From assembly GCA_902779125.1 (NCBI GenBank), contig CACZAC010000027.1, forward strand, positions 1 to 35,249: DNA of 35,249 nt. Direction: 5' to 3'. This DNA comes from an uncultured Bacteroidales bacterium (GTDB lineage: Bacteria; Bacteroidota; Bacteroidia; Bacteroidales; Muribaculaceae). Positions 24,092 to 31,711 of the stretch are shown here, in pieces (within the stretch, counting starts at the first letter, position 1; the number at the start of each line of letters is the position of its first letter). A model generated the notes under the pieces. That model saw nothing but the letters and a program-made list of their open reading frames with translations, ran no database searches and was not told the origin of the DNA. Made by a program: the position numbers and the translations under genes.

Positions 24092-26140
24092 ATGAAGATA
24101 AAGATGAAAGACAGTCAAGAACAAAAAGCGACGAAGCGCTCGCCATGGGCGTGGATACCGACGCTTTATTTCGCCCAGGGCCTGCCCTATGTGGCGGTGA
24201 TGACAATTTCGGTGATTATGTACAAGCGTCTGGGCATGTCTAACACCGATATAGCCCTTTACACGGGATGGTTGGGACTGCCGTGGGTGATTAAGCCCTT
24301 CTGGAGCCCCTTTGTGGACATCATCAAGTCCAAGCGCTGGTGGGTTATCATCATGCAGTGGATTGTCGCTATTGCGCTGGCGGGTATTGCATTCACTATC
24401 CCGACGTCGTGGTGGGTACAGCTCACGTTTGCGGTGTTCATGCTGATGGGCTTTGCCAGTGCGACGCACGACATCGCTGCGGACGGATTCTATATGTTGG
24501 CACTGACCGAGCATGAGCAGTCGTTGTTTGTGGGCATCCGTTCCACGTTCTACCGCATTGCTACTGTTGTGGGCCAAGGCTTGCTTGTGATCCTGGCAGG
24601 TGTCATCGAGATGAATTCGGGCCTCGACCCTGTCCGCTTCAACATTGATGCCGATGTGAACAGTGCACCGGTTACAGCAGTCATTCCCAGCGATGTCCCG
24701 GTCGGTGACCAGGCAGGTAACAACATTTGCTTCGTCACCAGTGCGACCGATATCAAGACGTCGGTGAAAGCACCCACTGATATTCAGTCGGGCGGCGCGG
24801 TAATCGACTATGCGGCCTATTCCAAGGCCGTCGCCGACTCGGTCGAGAAGATGAACATCGCCAACGGCTTTTACATACCGGACCCCGCCTTTACCGAGAA
24901 AGATGACCTGGAATACAAAGGTGATAAATTCGAGTTGGACAACGCTGTTTGGGAAAATGGCCGCTATGTGTATTACGGTGTGGGCTCTGATGGTAAACGC
25001 TTAGCCGTGGCTGCCGAGGAACTCGCCAAAAAGACCGAGGAGCAGAACCCCTTTGAAGCATGGATTGCCAGGACGTTCCCCGACAAGTTCAAGCAAGTGA
25101 AGTCCGACAATAAGGGAAATAACTTTGCTGTAGTGGCCGTGCGGCTTAACAAGAAACCCGAGGCTGGCAAGGAATATGTCCTGAACCTCGCCAACGATAA
25201 GGGCAGCACCGACATCAAGGCATCGCAGTCACGCATTGTCTTCAACGAGAGCAACTGGGACAAACTGGCCTATGTCTATTTCACGGTGGACAATAAAATC
25301 AAGAAAGATGCCTCATCGTCGTTCCTGGGCACATCGGGTAACATTCCGTTGGCTTGGGCCATCGTATTCGTCGTGCTGTCGGCCTTCTTCTTGATTGTTG
25401 TGATTTACCACACCTGGGCACTGCCCAGACCTGCTGTCGATTCCAACCAGGAAAAGAAGACTTCAGGCGAAATCGTCAGGGGCTTCTTGGACACGTTCAA
25501 GACATTCTTCACCAAGTTCCCCGTTTGGCAGACAATTGCAGCCATCCTGTTCATGCTTTTCTACCGTTTCCCCGAGGCTCAGTTGACCAAGATCATCATG
25601 CCGTTCCTCGTCGATCCGTTGGACAAAGGCGGCTTGGCATTGTCTACCAGCGAGGTGGGCATCGTTTACGGCACCGTTGGCATCATCGGCTTGACTATTG
25701 GCGGCATCATCGGCGGCATTGTGGCAGCAAAGGGCGGCCTCAAGCACTGGCTGCAGCCCATGGCATGGAGCATGTCGCTGACCTGCCTGACGTTTATCTA
25801 CCTGGCGTTCACCCAGGATCAGAACTTGCTGACGATCAACATCTGCGTGTTCATTGAGCAGTTTGGTTATGGCTTCGGTTTCACGGCCTACATGCTGTAC
25901 CTCATCTATTACAGCGAGGGCCCGTACAAGACTGCCCACTACGCCATCTGCACCGGCTTCATGGCCTTGTCGATGATGATGGGTATGATGGCCGGCTGGC
26001 TCGAGGACCTCGTGGGTTACCAGAACTTCTTCATCTGGACGATGATTTGCTGCGCATGCACCATCATCGTGGCCATGATTGTCAAGGTGGATCCCAAGTT
26101 CGGCCTGAAAGAAAAAGACAAAACCACCAAAGAGAAATAA
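24092..26140 (+). CDS. AmpG/MurT-like MFS transporter with large periplasmic beta-rich insert
   Basis: The 682-residue product is a major facilitator of the AmpG type, expected to import MurNAc or anhydro-muropeptides across the inner membrane. The first half shows the family's opening WIPTLYFAQGLPYVAV, the GLPWVIKPFWSPFVD loop, and DIAADGFYMLAL. About five transmembrane helices precede residue 176. An insert of about 230 residues (178-410) then separates them from the next helix (PLAWAIVFVVLSAFFLIVVI). By the normal N-in topology this loop is periplasmic. Its last part (about 344-403: RLNKKPEAGKEYVLNL, IVFNESNWDKLAYVYFTVDN) reads like a Calx-beta or cadherin-like strand pattern. AmpG proteins are usually about 420-490 residues, so the insert explains the size. 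The rest (about 465-670) gives the second helix bundle. A second ATG at 24104 is possible. Confidence 0.83.
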   Translation: MKIKMKDSQEQKATKRSPWAWIPTLYFAQGLPYVAVMTISVIMYKRLGMSNTDIALYTGWLGLPWVIKPFWSPFVDIIKSKRWWVIIMQWIVAIALAGIAFTIPTSWWVQLTFAVFMLMGFASATHDIAADGFYMLALTEHEQSLFVGIRSTFYRIATVVGQGLLVILAGVIEMNSGLDPVRFNIDADVNSAPVTAVIPSDVPVGDQAGNNICFVTSATDIKTSVKAPTDIQSGGAVIDYAAYSKAVADSVEKMNIANGFYIPDPAFTEKDDLEYKGDKFELDNAVWENGRYVYYGVGSDGKRLAVAAEELAKKTEEQNPFEAWIARTFPDKFKQVKSDNKGNNFAVVAVRLNKKPEAGKEYVLNLANDKGSTDIKASQSRIVFNESNWDKLAYVYFTVDNKIKKDASSSFLGTSGNIPLAWAIVFVVLSAFFLIVVIYHTWALPRPAVDSNQEKKTSGEIVRGFLDTFKTFFTKFPVWQTIAAILFMLFYRFPEAQLTKIIMPFLVDPLDKGGLALSTSEVGIVYGTVGIIGLTIGGIIGGIVAAKGGLKHWLQPMAWSMSLTCLTFIYLAFTQDQNLLTINICVFIEQFGYGFGFTAYMLYLIYYSEGPYKTAHYAICTGFMALSMMMGMMAGWLEDLVGYQNFFIWTMICCACTIIVAMIVKVDPKFGLKEKDKTTKEK

Positions 26141-26162
26141 TCAGCATTTAATACATAATGAC

Positions 26163-27416
26163 ATGAAAAAGATAGTGTTTATAGTGTGTATGGTGATGGT
26201 GGCGATGACGGCAGGTGCACTCGTTAAGCCGGGTGTCGAGGTGCTGCGTGACGGCGGTTTCGCCCAGTTGCAGGGCAAGCGCGTGGGACTAGTGACCAAT
26301 CCCAGCGGCATCGATAACAACCTCAAGAGTACTGTTGACATCCTCAACGAGGCACCGGGCGTCAAGCTTGTCGCCCTGTTCGGTCCCGAGCACGGCGTGC
26401 GCGGCAATGCCCATGCGGGTGATGCTGTGGGCGACGCCGTGGACCCGCTGACGGGCATCAAGATGTACTCGCTCTTCGGCAAGACGCATGAACCCACTGC
26501 CGAGATGCTCAAGGACATCGATGTGCTCATCTACGACATTCAGGACGTGGGCTGCCGCAGCTACACGTTCTACGCTACAATGGGCGTGTGCATCCAGGCG
26601 TGTGCGAAATACGGCACCGAGTTCATGGTCCTTGACCGTCCTAACCCGCTGGGTGGCAACAAGGTCGAGGGCAACCTCGTCGAGCCGGGCTATTTCTCCT
26701 TTGTGAGCAAGTATGCCATCCCCTATATCTACGGTCTCACTCCTGGCGAACTGGCTATCTTCCTCAACGAGGAGGGTATCATCGGCAAGGAGTCCAAGAC
26801 GGGCCACAAGTGCAAACTCACCGTCATCCCCATGGAGGGTTGGACGCGCGACATGAAGTTCCGCGACACGGGCATGCCCTGGGTGGCTCCGTCGCCCCAG
26901 ATTCCCACCCCCGAGAGCGCCTTTTTCTATCCTATTTCGGGCATCCTGGGCGAGTTGTATATCTTCAACACCGGCATCGGTTACACCCTGCCGTTCCAGA
27001 CGTTTGCCGCCTCATGGATTAACGCCGACTCGTTGGCAATGAAGATGAATGCTCTGAACTTGCCTGGCATGCGCTTCAGGCCCATCAACTACAAGCCCTT
27101 CTTCGCTCTGAGCGTGGCGGTGGACAAGTCGTTGCAGGAGGTGCACGGCGTGCAGACCTACATCACCGACCCCGATGCCGCCAACTTCTGTCTCACGCAG
27201 TTCTACTTCCTGCAGGTCATCCACGAGATGTACCCCCAGGTGGAACTGTTCGAGCAGAATCCCAAGCGCTATGCTATGTTCGACAAGGTGTGCGGCAGCA
27301 AGGAAATCCGCGAGCGCTTCATCAAGCGTTACCGTGTCGAGGACATGGCCGACTACTGGAACAAGGACGCCGATGCCTTCCGCGCCCGTTCCTCCAAATA
27401 CTACCTGTACCACTAA
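26163..27416 (+). CDS. namZ: Exo-beta-N-acetylmuramidase NamZ (DUF1343)
   Basis: The 417-residue product belongs to the DUF1343 family, whose characterised member NamZ removes terminal MurNAc from the non-reducing end of peptidoglycan chains. A signal peptide (MKKIVFIVCMVMVAMTAGA) places it outside the inner membrane. Diagnostic stretches are GKRVGLVTNPSG (near residue 39), LVALFGPEHGVRG (near 73), DVLIYDIQDVGCRSYTFYAT (near 120), MVLDRPNPLGG (near 155), and the C-terminal DYWNKDADAFRARSSKYYLY. The length is normal. It lies between the transporter and the DUF5009 gene with gaps of 22 and 12 bp, so the released MurNAc would be taken up and used by the products of its neighbours. Confidence 0.9.
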   Translation: MKKIVFIVCMVMVAMTAGALVKPGVEVLRDGGFAQLQGKRVGLVTNPSGIDNNLKSTVDILNEAPGVKLVALFGPEHGVRGNAHAGDAVGDAVDPLTGIKMYSLFGKTHEPTAEMLKDIDVLIYDIQDVGCRSYTFYATMGVCIQACAKYGTEFMVLDRPNPLGGNKVEGNLVEPGYFSFVSKYAIPYIYGLTPGELAIFLNEEGIIGKESKTGHKCKLTVIPMEGWTRDMKFRDTGMPWVAPSPQIPTPESAFFYPISGILGELYIFNTGIGYTLPFQTFAASWINADSLAMKMNALNLPGMRFRPINYKPFFALSVAVDKSLQEVHGVQTYITDPDAANFCLTQFYFLQVIHEMYPQVELFEQNPKRYAMFDKVCGSKEIRERFIKRYRVEDMADYWNKDADAFRARSSKYYLYH

Positions 27417-27428
27417 ATCAACACGATT

Positions 27429-28589
27429 ATGGCTAAAGACAATAAACGATTGCTGTCGCTTGACATCCTGCGCGGTATGACTATTGCGGGCATGTTGCTG
27501 GTCAATAACCCCGGCACATGGAGTTACATTTACCGCCCGCTGGAACACGCCGATTGGATTGGTCTCACACCCACCGACCTGGTGTTCCCGTTCTTCGTCT
27601 TCTGCATGGGCGTGTCGATGGCATTCTCGCTCAAGAAGTTCAATTACAAGGTCTCGGGCCCGCTAATGAAGAAAATCGTGATACGCACCGTCGTCCTGTT
27701 CCTCATCGGCTGGGCTGTGCAGTGGTTCGGCCATCTGGTGCGCGGCTTGTGCAAGGGCGACCCCTTCAGCGAGGCGGTTAACAACCTGGATTCCTTGCGT
27801 TATCTGGGTGTGTTCCCGCGATTGGCACTGGTCTATTTCTTCGGCTCGGTGTGTGCGGTGCTGTTCAAGCGCAAGTTCATCCCATGGCTGGTCGGCATCA
27901 TCCTGGTGGTTTATGCCCTGATTTTGGGCTTTGGCAACGGCTATGACTTCTCGCTCGAGAATATTATCGCCCAGATTGACAATAGCGTGCTGGGCACCGA
28001 CCACATGTACCACGAGTGGGCTTACGGCGAACAGCTCTCCTTTGACCCTGAGGGCATCCTCAGCACCCTGCCGTGTATTGCCCATGTGCTCATCGGTTAT
28101 CTCGTCGGTCGCATGATTCTGAGCGTACACAACAACACCGAGCGCGTCACCACGATGCTGTTGTGGGGCTCGCTGTTGGTGTTGGCAGGTTGGCTGCTGC
28201 AATACGGCATCCCCTGCGGCAAGAAGATGTGGTCATCGACCTTTGTCATGATTACCTGCGGCATGGCGATGTGCATCCAGGCGATGCTCATCCACTTCGT
28301 CGATATCAAGGGCAAGAAGGGCGGCTGGACACGCTTCTTTGAGTCCTTCGGTGTCAATCCGTTGGCGCTGTACCTGTTGGGCACGATATTGTCCATCCTG
28401 TTCAGTGCCATTCCCATCGGCCACGATGCCGAGGGCGGCGCTCTCTCCATTCACAGGGCTGTGTATAACTTCTTCACGACGTTCTGCAATGAGTACACAG
28501 CTTCGGCGCTGTATGCCGTCTGCTTCGTGCTGCTCAACTGGATTGTCGGCCACATCCTCTACAAAAAGAAAATCTACATCAAAATTTAA
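27429..28589 (+). CDS. DUF5009/NagX-like membrane acyltransferase (heparan-alpha-glucosaminide N-acetyltransferase family)
   Basis: The 386-residue product is an integral membrane protein with about ten hydrophobic segments. It opens with the family motif RLLSLDILRGMTIAGMLLVN, then TPTDLVFPFFVFCMGVSMAF. Relatives include COG4299/NagX and the lysosomal enzyme that moves an acetyl group across a membrane onto glucosamine. In Bacteroidota such genes recur in amino-sugar clusters, and here it sits between NamZ and the MurK-like kinase. It may acetylate a de-N-acetylated amino sugar on its way in, or it may be a permease; both ideas are inference. Its stop codon is followed at once by a 9-bp microrepeat array. 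Confidence 0.8.
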   Translation: MAKDNKRLLSLDILRGMTIAGMLLVNNPGTWSYIYRPLEHADWIGLTPTDLVFPFFVFCMGVSMAFSLKKFNYKVSGPLMKKIVIRTVVLFLIGWAVQWFGHLVRGLCKGDPFSEAVNNLDSLRYLGVFPRLALVYFFGSVCAVLFKRKFIPWLVGIILVVYALILGFGNGYDFSLENIIAQIDNSVLGTDHMYHEWAYGEQLSFDPEGILSTLPCIAHVLIGYLVGRMILSVHNNTERVTTMLLWGSLLVLAGWLLQYGIPCGKKMWSSTFVMITCGMAMCIQAMLIHFVDIKGKKGGWTRFFESFGVNPLALYLLGTILSILFSAIPIGHDAEGGALSIHRAVYNFFTTFCNEYTASALYAVCFVLLNWIVGHILYKKKIYIKI

Positions 28590-28634
28590 TCCAGAAAATC
28601 CAGTCTATCCAGTCTATCCAGGATATCCACTCAA
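28590..28634 (+). repeat. 9-bp phased microrepeat array 2
   Basis: Directly after a stop codon, CCAG cores lie at 28591, 28600, 28609 and 28618, with CCAC at 28627. These are five units of 9 bp (tCCAGaaaa, tCCAGtcta twice, tCCAGgata, tCCACtcaa). Period, core, position after a stop and final TCAA all match array 1 at 20045-20107. Confidence 0.85.
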
Positions 28635-28660
28635 CTAAAACTAAAAAAAACTAAAATATT

Positions 28661-29512
28661 ATGATGATTCTTATAGCAGATAGCGGCTCCACCAAAATCA
28701 ACTGGACGCTGCTCAACGGAAAAGAAAAGGTAGCTCAGATTTTCACTACCGGTATGAACGCTCTCCTGCTCACCGAGGAGGAAATGAAGGAACAAATCAA
28801 GCGTGAACTGATGCCTCATCTCACCAACTACAAGGTGGATGAAATCCACTATTATGGCGCTGGCATCATCTCAGACGAAATCAAGCAGCAGGTGGTGAAC
28901 GCATTGCGTGCCAATCTGCCTAGTGCTGGCAAGGTCGAGGTCGCTAGCGACTTGCTCGCAGCCGCGCGTGCCGTGTGCGGCCGCAAGCCTGGCATCGCCT
29001 GCATCTTGGGAACGGGTAGCAATTCATGCTACTACGACGGTGAGAAAGTGGTGATGAATGTGTCGCCGTTGGGCTATATCCTGGGCGATGAGGGCAGTGG
29101 CGCCGTCTTGGGCAAGCTGCTCGTGGGCGATGTGCTGAAGAAGCAGCTCCCCCAGCACCTCTGTGACAAGTTCATGAAGGAGTATAACCTGGATTACACG
29201 ACCATCATCACCTCGGTTTACCGCAAACCTGCCGCTAACCGATTCCTGGCACAGTTTGCACCCTTCCTTGAGCGCAACATCGAGGAACCGTCGATTCATG
29301 ATATCGTCTTCCGTTCGTTCACCGATTTCTTCAAGCGCAATGTGGCAAGCTATCCCAAATACAAGGAACTGCCTTGTAACTTCGTGGGCTCTATCGCTCT
29401 GTTTGAGAAGGCTGTGTTGCAGGAGGCTGCCGAGGCGCTGGGTATCAGCATCGGCGTCATCATCAGGGAACCCATGGAGGGTCTGGTGAAGTACCACACC
29501 ACCGAGGCTTGA
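28661..29512 (+). CDS. murK: MurK-like N-acetylmuramic acid kinase (BadF family)
   Basis: The 283-residue product is a BadF-type ASKHA kinase. It has the intact first phosphate motif (LIADSGSTKINW), HYYGAG, CILGTGSNSCYYDG, and ILGDEGSGAVLGK. In Tannerella forsythia a kinase of this family (MurK) phosphorylates imported MurNAc at C6. Since the next gene is murQ, which needs MurNAc-6-phosphate, MurNAc is the likely substrate; GlcNAc could also be accepted. A second kinase of the same family is encoded outside the operon at 15933. Length and ends are normal. The start ATG is doubled (ATGATG). Confidence 0.82.
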   Translation: MMILIADSGSTKINWTLLNGKEKVAQIFTTGMNALLLTEEEMKEQIKRELMPHLTNYKVDEIHYYGAGIISDEIKQQVVNALRANLPSAGKVEVASDLLAAARAVCGRKPGIACILGTGSNSCYYDGEKVVMNVSPLGYILGDEGSGAVLGKLLVGDVLKKQLPQHLCDKFMKEYNLDYTTIITSVYRKPAANRFLAQFAPFLERNIEEPSIHDIVFRSFTDFFKRNVASYPKYKELPCNFVGSIALFEKAVLQEAAEALGISIGVIIREPMEGLVKYHTTEA

Positions 29513-29554
29513 TGCCCGCTTTGCACGAGTGAAACCCGAAACTGATAATAGATT

Positions 29555-30373
29555 ATGGCTTTTGTAAAAATCAGCGAACAACCGTCGCTATATGATAACC
29601 TGGAGAAGAAATCGGTGCATGAACTGCTCACCGAAATCAACCAGGAGGACCACAAGGTGGCAGATGCGGTGCAGTTGGCGATTCCTCAAATCGAGAAACT
29701 CGTCACGGGCATCGTTGAGCGCATGAAGAAAGGTGGACGCATCTTCTACATGGGCGCCGGCACGAGTGGACGTCTTGGCGTGCTTGACGCCAGCGAGATA
29801 CCGCCCACATTCGGCATGTCACCTGGATGGATTATTGGCATCATCGCCGGTGGAGATATCGCCCTGCGCAACGCTGTCGAGAATGCCGAGGATGATACCA
29901 CCCAAGGCTGGAAAGACCTGCTGGAGTACAAAGTGACACCTCTCGACACGGTCATCGGCATCGCGGCATCGGGCACGACACCCTACGTCATTGGTGCCCT
30001 GCGTGACGCGCGTGCCAACGGTTGCCTCACCGCTGCCATCACCAGCAACCCCGATGCCCCCGTTAGCCAGGCAGCCGAAATCGCCATCGAGATGATTGTC
30101 GGACCCGAGTACGTCACCGGCTCCTCCCGAATGAAGAGCGGCACGGGCCAGAAACTCATCTGCAACATGATTTCGACCAGCGTCATGATTCAGATGGGGC
30201 GTGTCAAGGGCAACAAGATGGTAAACATGCAGCTCACCAACCAGAAACTCGTGGACCGTGGCACCCGCTGGCTCGTCGAGGAACTCAAGCTCCCCTACGA
30301 GGAGGCCAAGCGCCTGCTCCTGCTCCACGGCTCGGTGAAAAAGGCCATCGACGCCTACCGCGGTAACATTTAG
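29555..30373 (+). CDS. murQ: N-acetylmuramic acid 6-phosphate etherase
   Basis: The 272-residue cytoplasmic enzyme hydrolyses the lactyl ether of MurNAc-6-phosphate to GlcNAc-6-phosphate and D-lactate. The SIS-fold core shows the signature FYMGAGTSGRLGVLDASEIP (near residue 60-80), in which the Glu of DASE corresponds to the catalytic Glu of E. coli MurQ. Also present are GIAASGTTPYVIGAL, and GPEYVTGSSRMKSGTGQK followed by LICNMISTSVMI. It is a little shorter than E. coli MurQ (about 298 residues), mainly at the C-terminus. It lies 42 bp after the MurK-like kinase gene. No nagA or nagB is present in the window, so later steps must be encoded elsewhere. Confidence 0.95.
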   Translation: MAFVKISEQPSLYDNLEKKSVHELLTEINQEDHKVADAVQLAIPQIEKLVTGIVERMKKGGRIFYMGAGTSGRLGVLDASEIPPTFGMSPGWIIGIIAGGDIALRNAVENAEDDTTQGWKDLLEYKVTPLDTVIGIAASGTTPYVIGALRDARANGCLTAAITSNPDAPVSQAAEIAIEMIVGPEYVTGSSRMKSGTGQKLICNMISTSVMIQMGRVKGNKMVNMQLTNQKLVDRGTRWLVEELKLPYEEAKRLLLLHGSVKKAIDAYRGNI

Positions 30374-30389
30374 CGGTTTGATTGCATAT

Positions 30390-30426
30390 CATCAGTGTTG
30401 TTCTGTGCCGTGACTCCTGTCACGGC
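30390..30426 (+). repeat. Isolated diverged unit of the G+C-rich hairpin repeat
   Basis: CATCAG, then GT, then CT, then the hairpin GCCGTGAC-TCCT-GTCACGGC follow the same order and spacing as the units of the array at 31114-31463. Changes on the two stem arms (GTGGC to GTGAC and GCCAC to GTCAC) keep the pairing. It lies between murQ and the SGNH gene. Confidence 0.7.
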
Positions 30427-30446
30427 TATAACCAGTGAATCAAGTA

Positions 30447-31100
30447 ATGAAAAGAATAGCATTCCTCATGGTGACGGCACTCTTGTGCCTCACCGCTGTG
30501 GCACAGGCCAACCAGGACCCATACTATGCCCGACGCGCAACCCTCTTCGACGAGCTACCCATCGGCAAGAAGGACATCGTCATGCTGGGCAACAGCCTCA
30601 CCGACGGCTGCGAGTTCAACGAGTTGCTCGGCAACCGCCATATCAAGAACCGCGGCATCGTGGGCGACATCGTCCAGGGCATGATTGACCGCATCGGGCC
30701 CATCATCGAGGGTCAGCCCAAGAAACTTTTCATCATGTGCGGCGTCAACGACATTTCCCACGGCGTCACCGCCGACAGCATCGCCCGTGCGACCGAGCGG
30801 CTCATTGTCATGGTCAAGCAAGGCTCACCCAGGACCAAAATCTACCTCCAGAGCCTGCTGCCCTTCAACAACGACGTGCGCGAGTGGAAACTCCTCAAGG
30901 ACCGTGACAACGTCGTCGTCGAGGCCAACGCGTTGCTCGAACAAGTCGCCCTTCGTCAAGGCGTGACATGGCTCAACCTCTACCCATTGTTCGTTGACGA
31001 CCAGGGCCACCTGCGCCCCGACCTCACCAACGACGGCCTCCACCTCATGGGCAAGGGCTACCTCATCTGGCGCGACGCCATCCGCCCCCACATCAAGTAA
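30447..31100 (+). CDS. Secreted SGNH/GDSL-family esterase
   Basis: The 217-residue product has a signal peptide (MKRIAFLMVTALLCLTAVAQ) and an SGNH hydrolase fold. Block I is IVMLGNSLTDG (catalytic Ser), the block III region is FIMCGVNDISHG (Asn of the oxyanion hole), and block V is NDGLHLMGKGY (Asp and His of the triad). Such enzymes remove acyl groups from sugars; in a wall-salvage operon, O-acetyl groups on MurNAc are a plausible target, but this is inference. I choose ATG 30447 because the signal peptide begins there; a GTG at 30435 would add four residues. It is the last gene before the hairpin array. Confidence 0.82.
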   Translation: MKRIAFLMVTALLCLTAVAQANQDPYYARRATLFDELPIGKKDIVMLGNSLTDGCEFNELLGNRHIKNRGIVGDIVQGMIDRIGPIIEGQPKKLFIMCGVNDISHGVTADSIARATERLIVMVKQGSPRTKIYLQSLLPFNNDVREWKLLKDRDNVVVEANALLEQVALRQGVTWLNLYPLFVDDQGHLRPDLTNDGLHLMGKGYLIWRDAIRPHIK

Positions 31101-31113
31101 CCTTATCGTCCCC

Positions 31114-31463
31114 AAGTTCCCGCCCCCTCCCCGCCATCAGGGTCTATCTATGCCGTGGCTCCCGCCACGGCCCCCTCGTCATCAATTTCCCGCCCCCTCC
31201 CTCGCCATCAGGGTCCTTCTATGTCGTGGCTCCCGCCACGGCCCCCTCTCCGTCCAGTCCCCGCCCCTCCCTCGCCATCAGGGTCCCTCTATGCCGTGGC
31301 TCCCGCCACGGCTCCCTCTCCGTCCATTACCCGCCCCCTCCCCGCCATCAGGGTCCCTCTATGCCGTGGCTCCTGCCACGGCCCCCTCTCCGTCAAGTCC
31401 CCGCCTCCCCCCTCCGCCATCAGGGTCCCTCTATGCCGTGGCTCCCGCCACGGCCCCCTACAA
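31114..31463 (+). repeat. Tandem array of five about 70-bp G+C-rich hairpin repeats
   Basis: Five units carry GCCATCAGGG beginning at 31133, 31204, 31274, 31344 and 31416, so the period is 70-72 bp. Each unit has a C-rich spacer, GCCATCAGGGT, CT(A)TGCCGTGGC, a TCCC loop, GCCACGGC and CCCCCT. The hairpin GCCGTGGC-TCCC-GCCACGGC is the best-kept part. Periods that are not multiples of three, and open frames in several registers, show that it is not coding. The array follows the SGNH gene and leads into a promoter; together they fill most of the 31101-31711 gap. Confidence 0.9.
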
Positions 31464-31485
31464 GTCATGGTTAACGATAGAAATG

Positions 31486-31516
31486 TTGCACATCTCGTTT
31501 AATTATTATATTTTTG
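31486..31516 (+). promoter_or_regulatory. Promoter, module copy A
   Basis: TTG (31486-31488), 20 bp, then TATTTTTG (31509-31516) is an exact Bacteroidales match. The same promoter is repeated at 33004-33034. Confidence 0.78.
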
Positions 31517-31522
31517 TCGTTG

Positions 31523-31668
31523 CATTGAGCCGTGGTCCTTCATGCCCATCAGGCTCGAGCATGATAAAATAGTACAGGTAAATCGCTGATAATGACTACT
31601 GTGACAGTGTCGCCAGCTTTACCCGCAAGGCAAGTAGCCACCGCCTCACACTCAAGGCGGTGACCCTC
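31523..31668 (+). promoter_or_regulatory. Conserved structured leader, module copy A
   Basis: The segment between the promoter and the acyltransferase gene is repeated, without any length change, at 33041-33186. Likely helices are GAGCC/GGCTC (31527-31556), GGTAAA-tc-GCTG with CAGC-TTTACC (31577-31588 with 31614-31623), and CACCGCCT/AGGCGGTG (31639-31662). The last is followed at a distance by a run of T (31672-31676), so attenuation is possible. I do not recognise it as a known riboswitch. Confidence 0.6.
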
Positions 31669-31711
31669 AGTCTTTTTCTTATCCCTTTCAACTTCTCATT
31701 CGATTTTGAAT

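Noticed and set aside
23132-24577. Long antisense open frame opposite the SpoIID and transporter genes
   Set aside because: It spans the end of one well-supported gene and the start of another. Its translation is low-complexity and histidine-rich, as expected of a shadow frame.
31114-31463. CRISPR array
   Set aside because: The repeated unit is about 70 bp with nearly identical content throughout. There is no alternation of constant repeats and unique 30-40-bp spacers, and no cas gene is present.
30994-31572. Proline/serine-rich coding frames through the hairpin array
   Set aside because: Several registers are open because the repeats lack stop codons. The repeat period is not a multiple of three, so no one register is conserved from unit to unit.
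31523-31668. Known riboswitch (cobalamin or TPP) in the repeated leader
   Set aside because: I looked for the conserved cores of these classes and did not find them. The downstream acyltransferase and aminotransferase genes also do not suggest those ligands.
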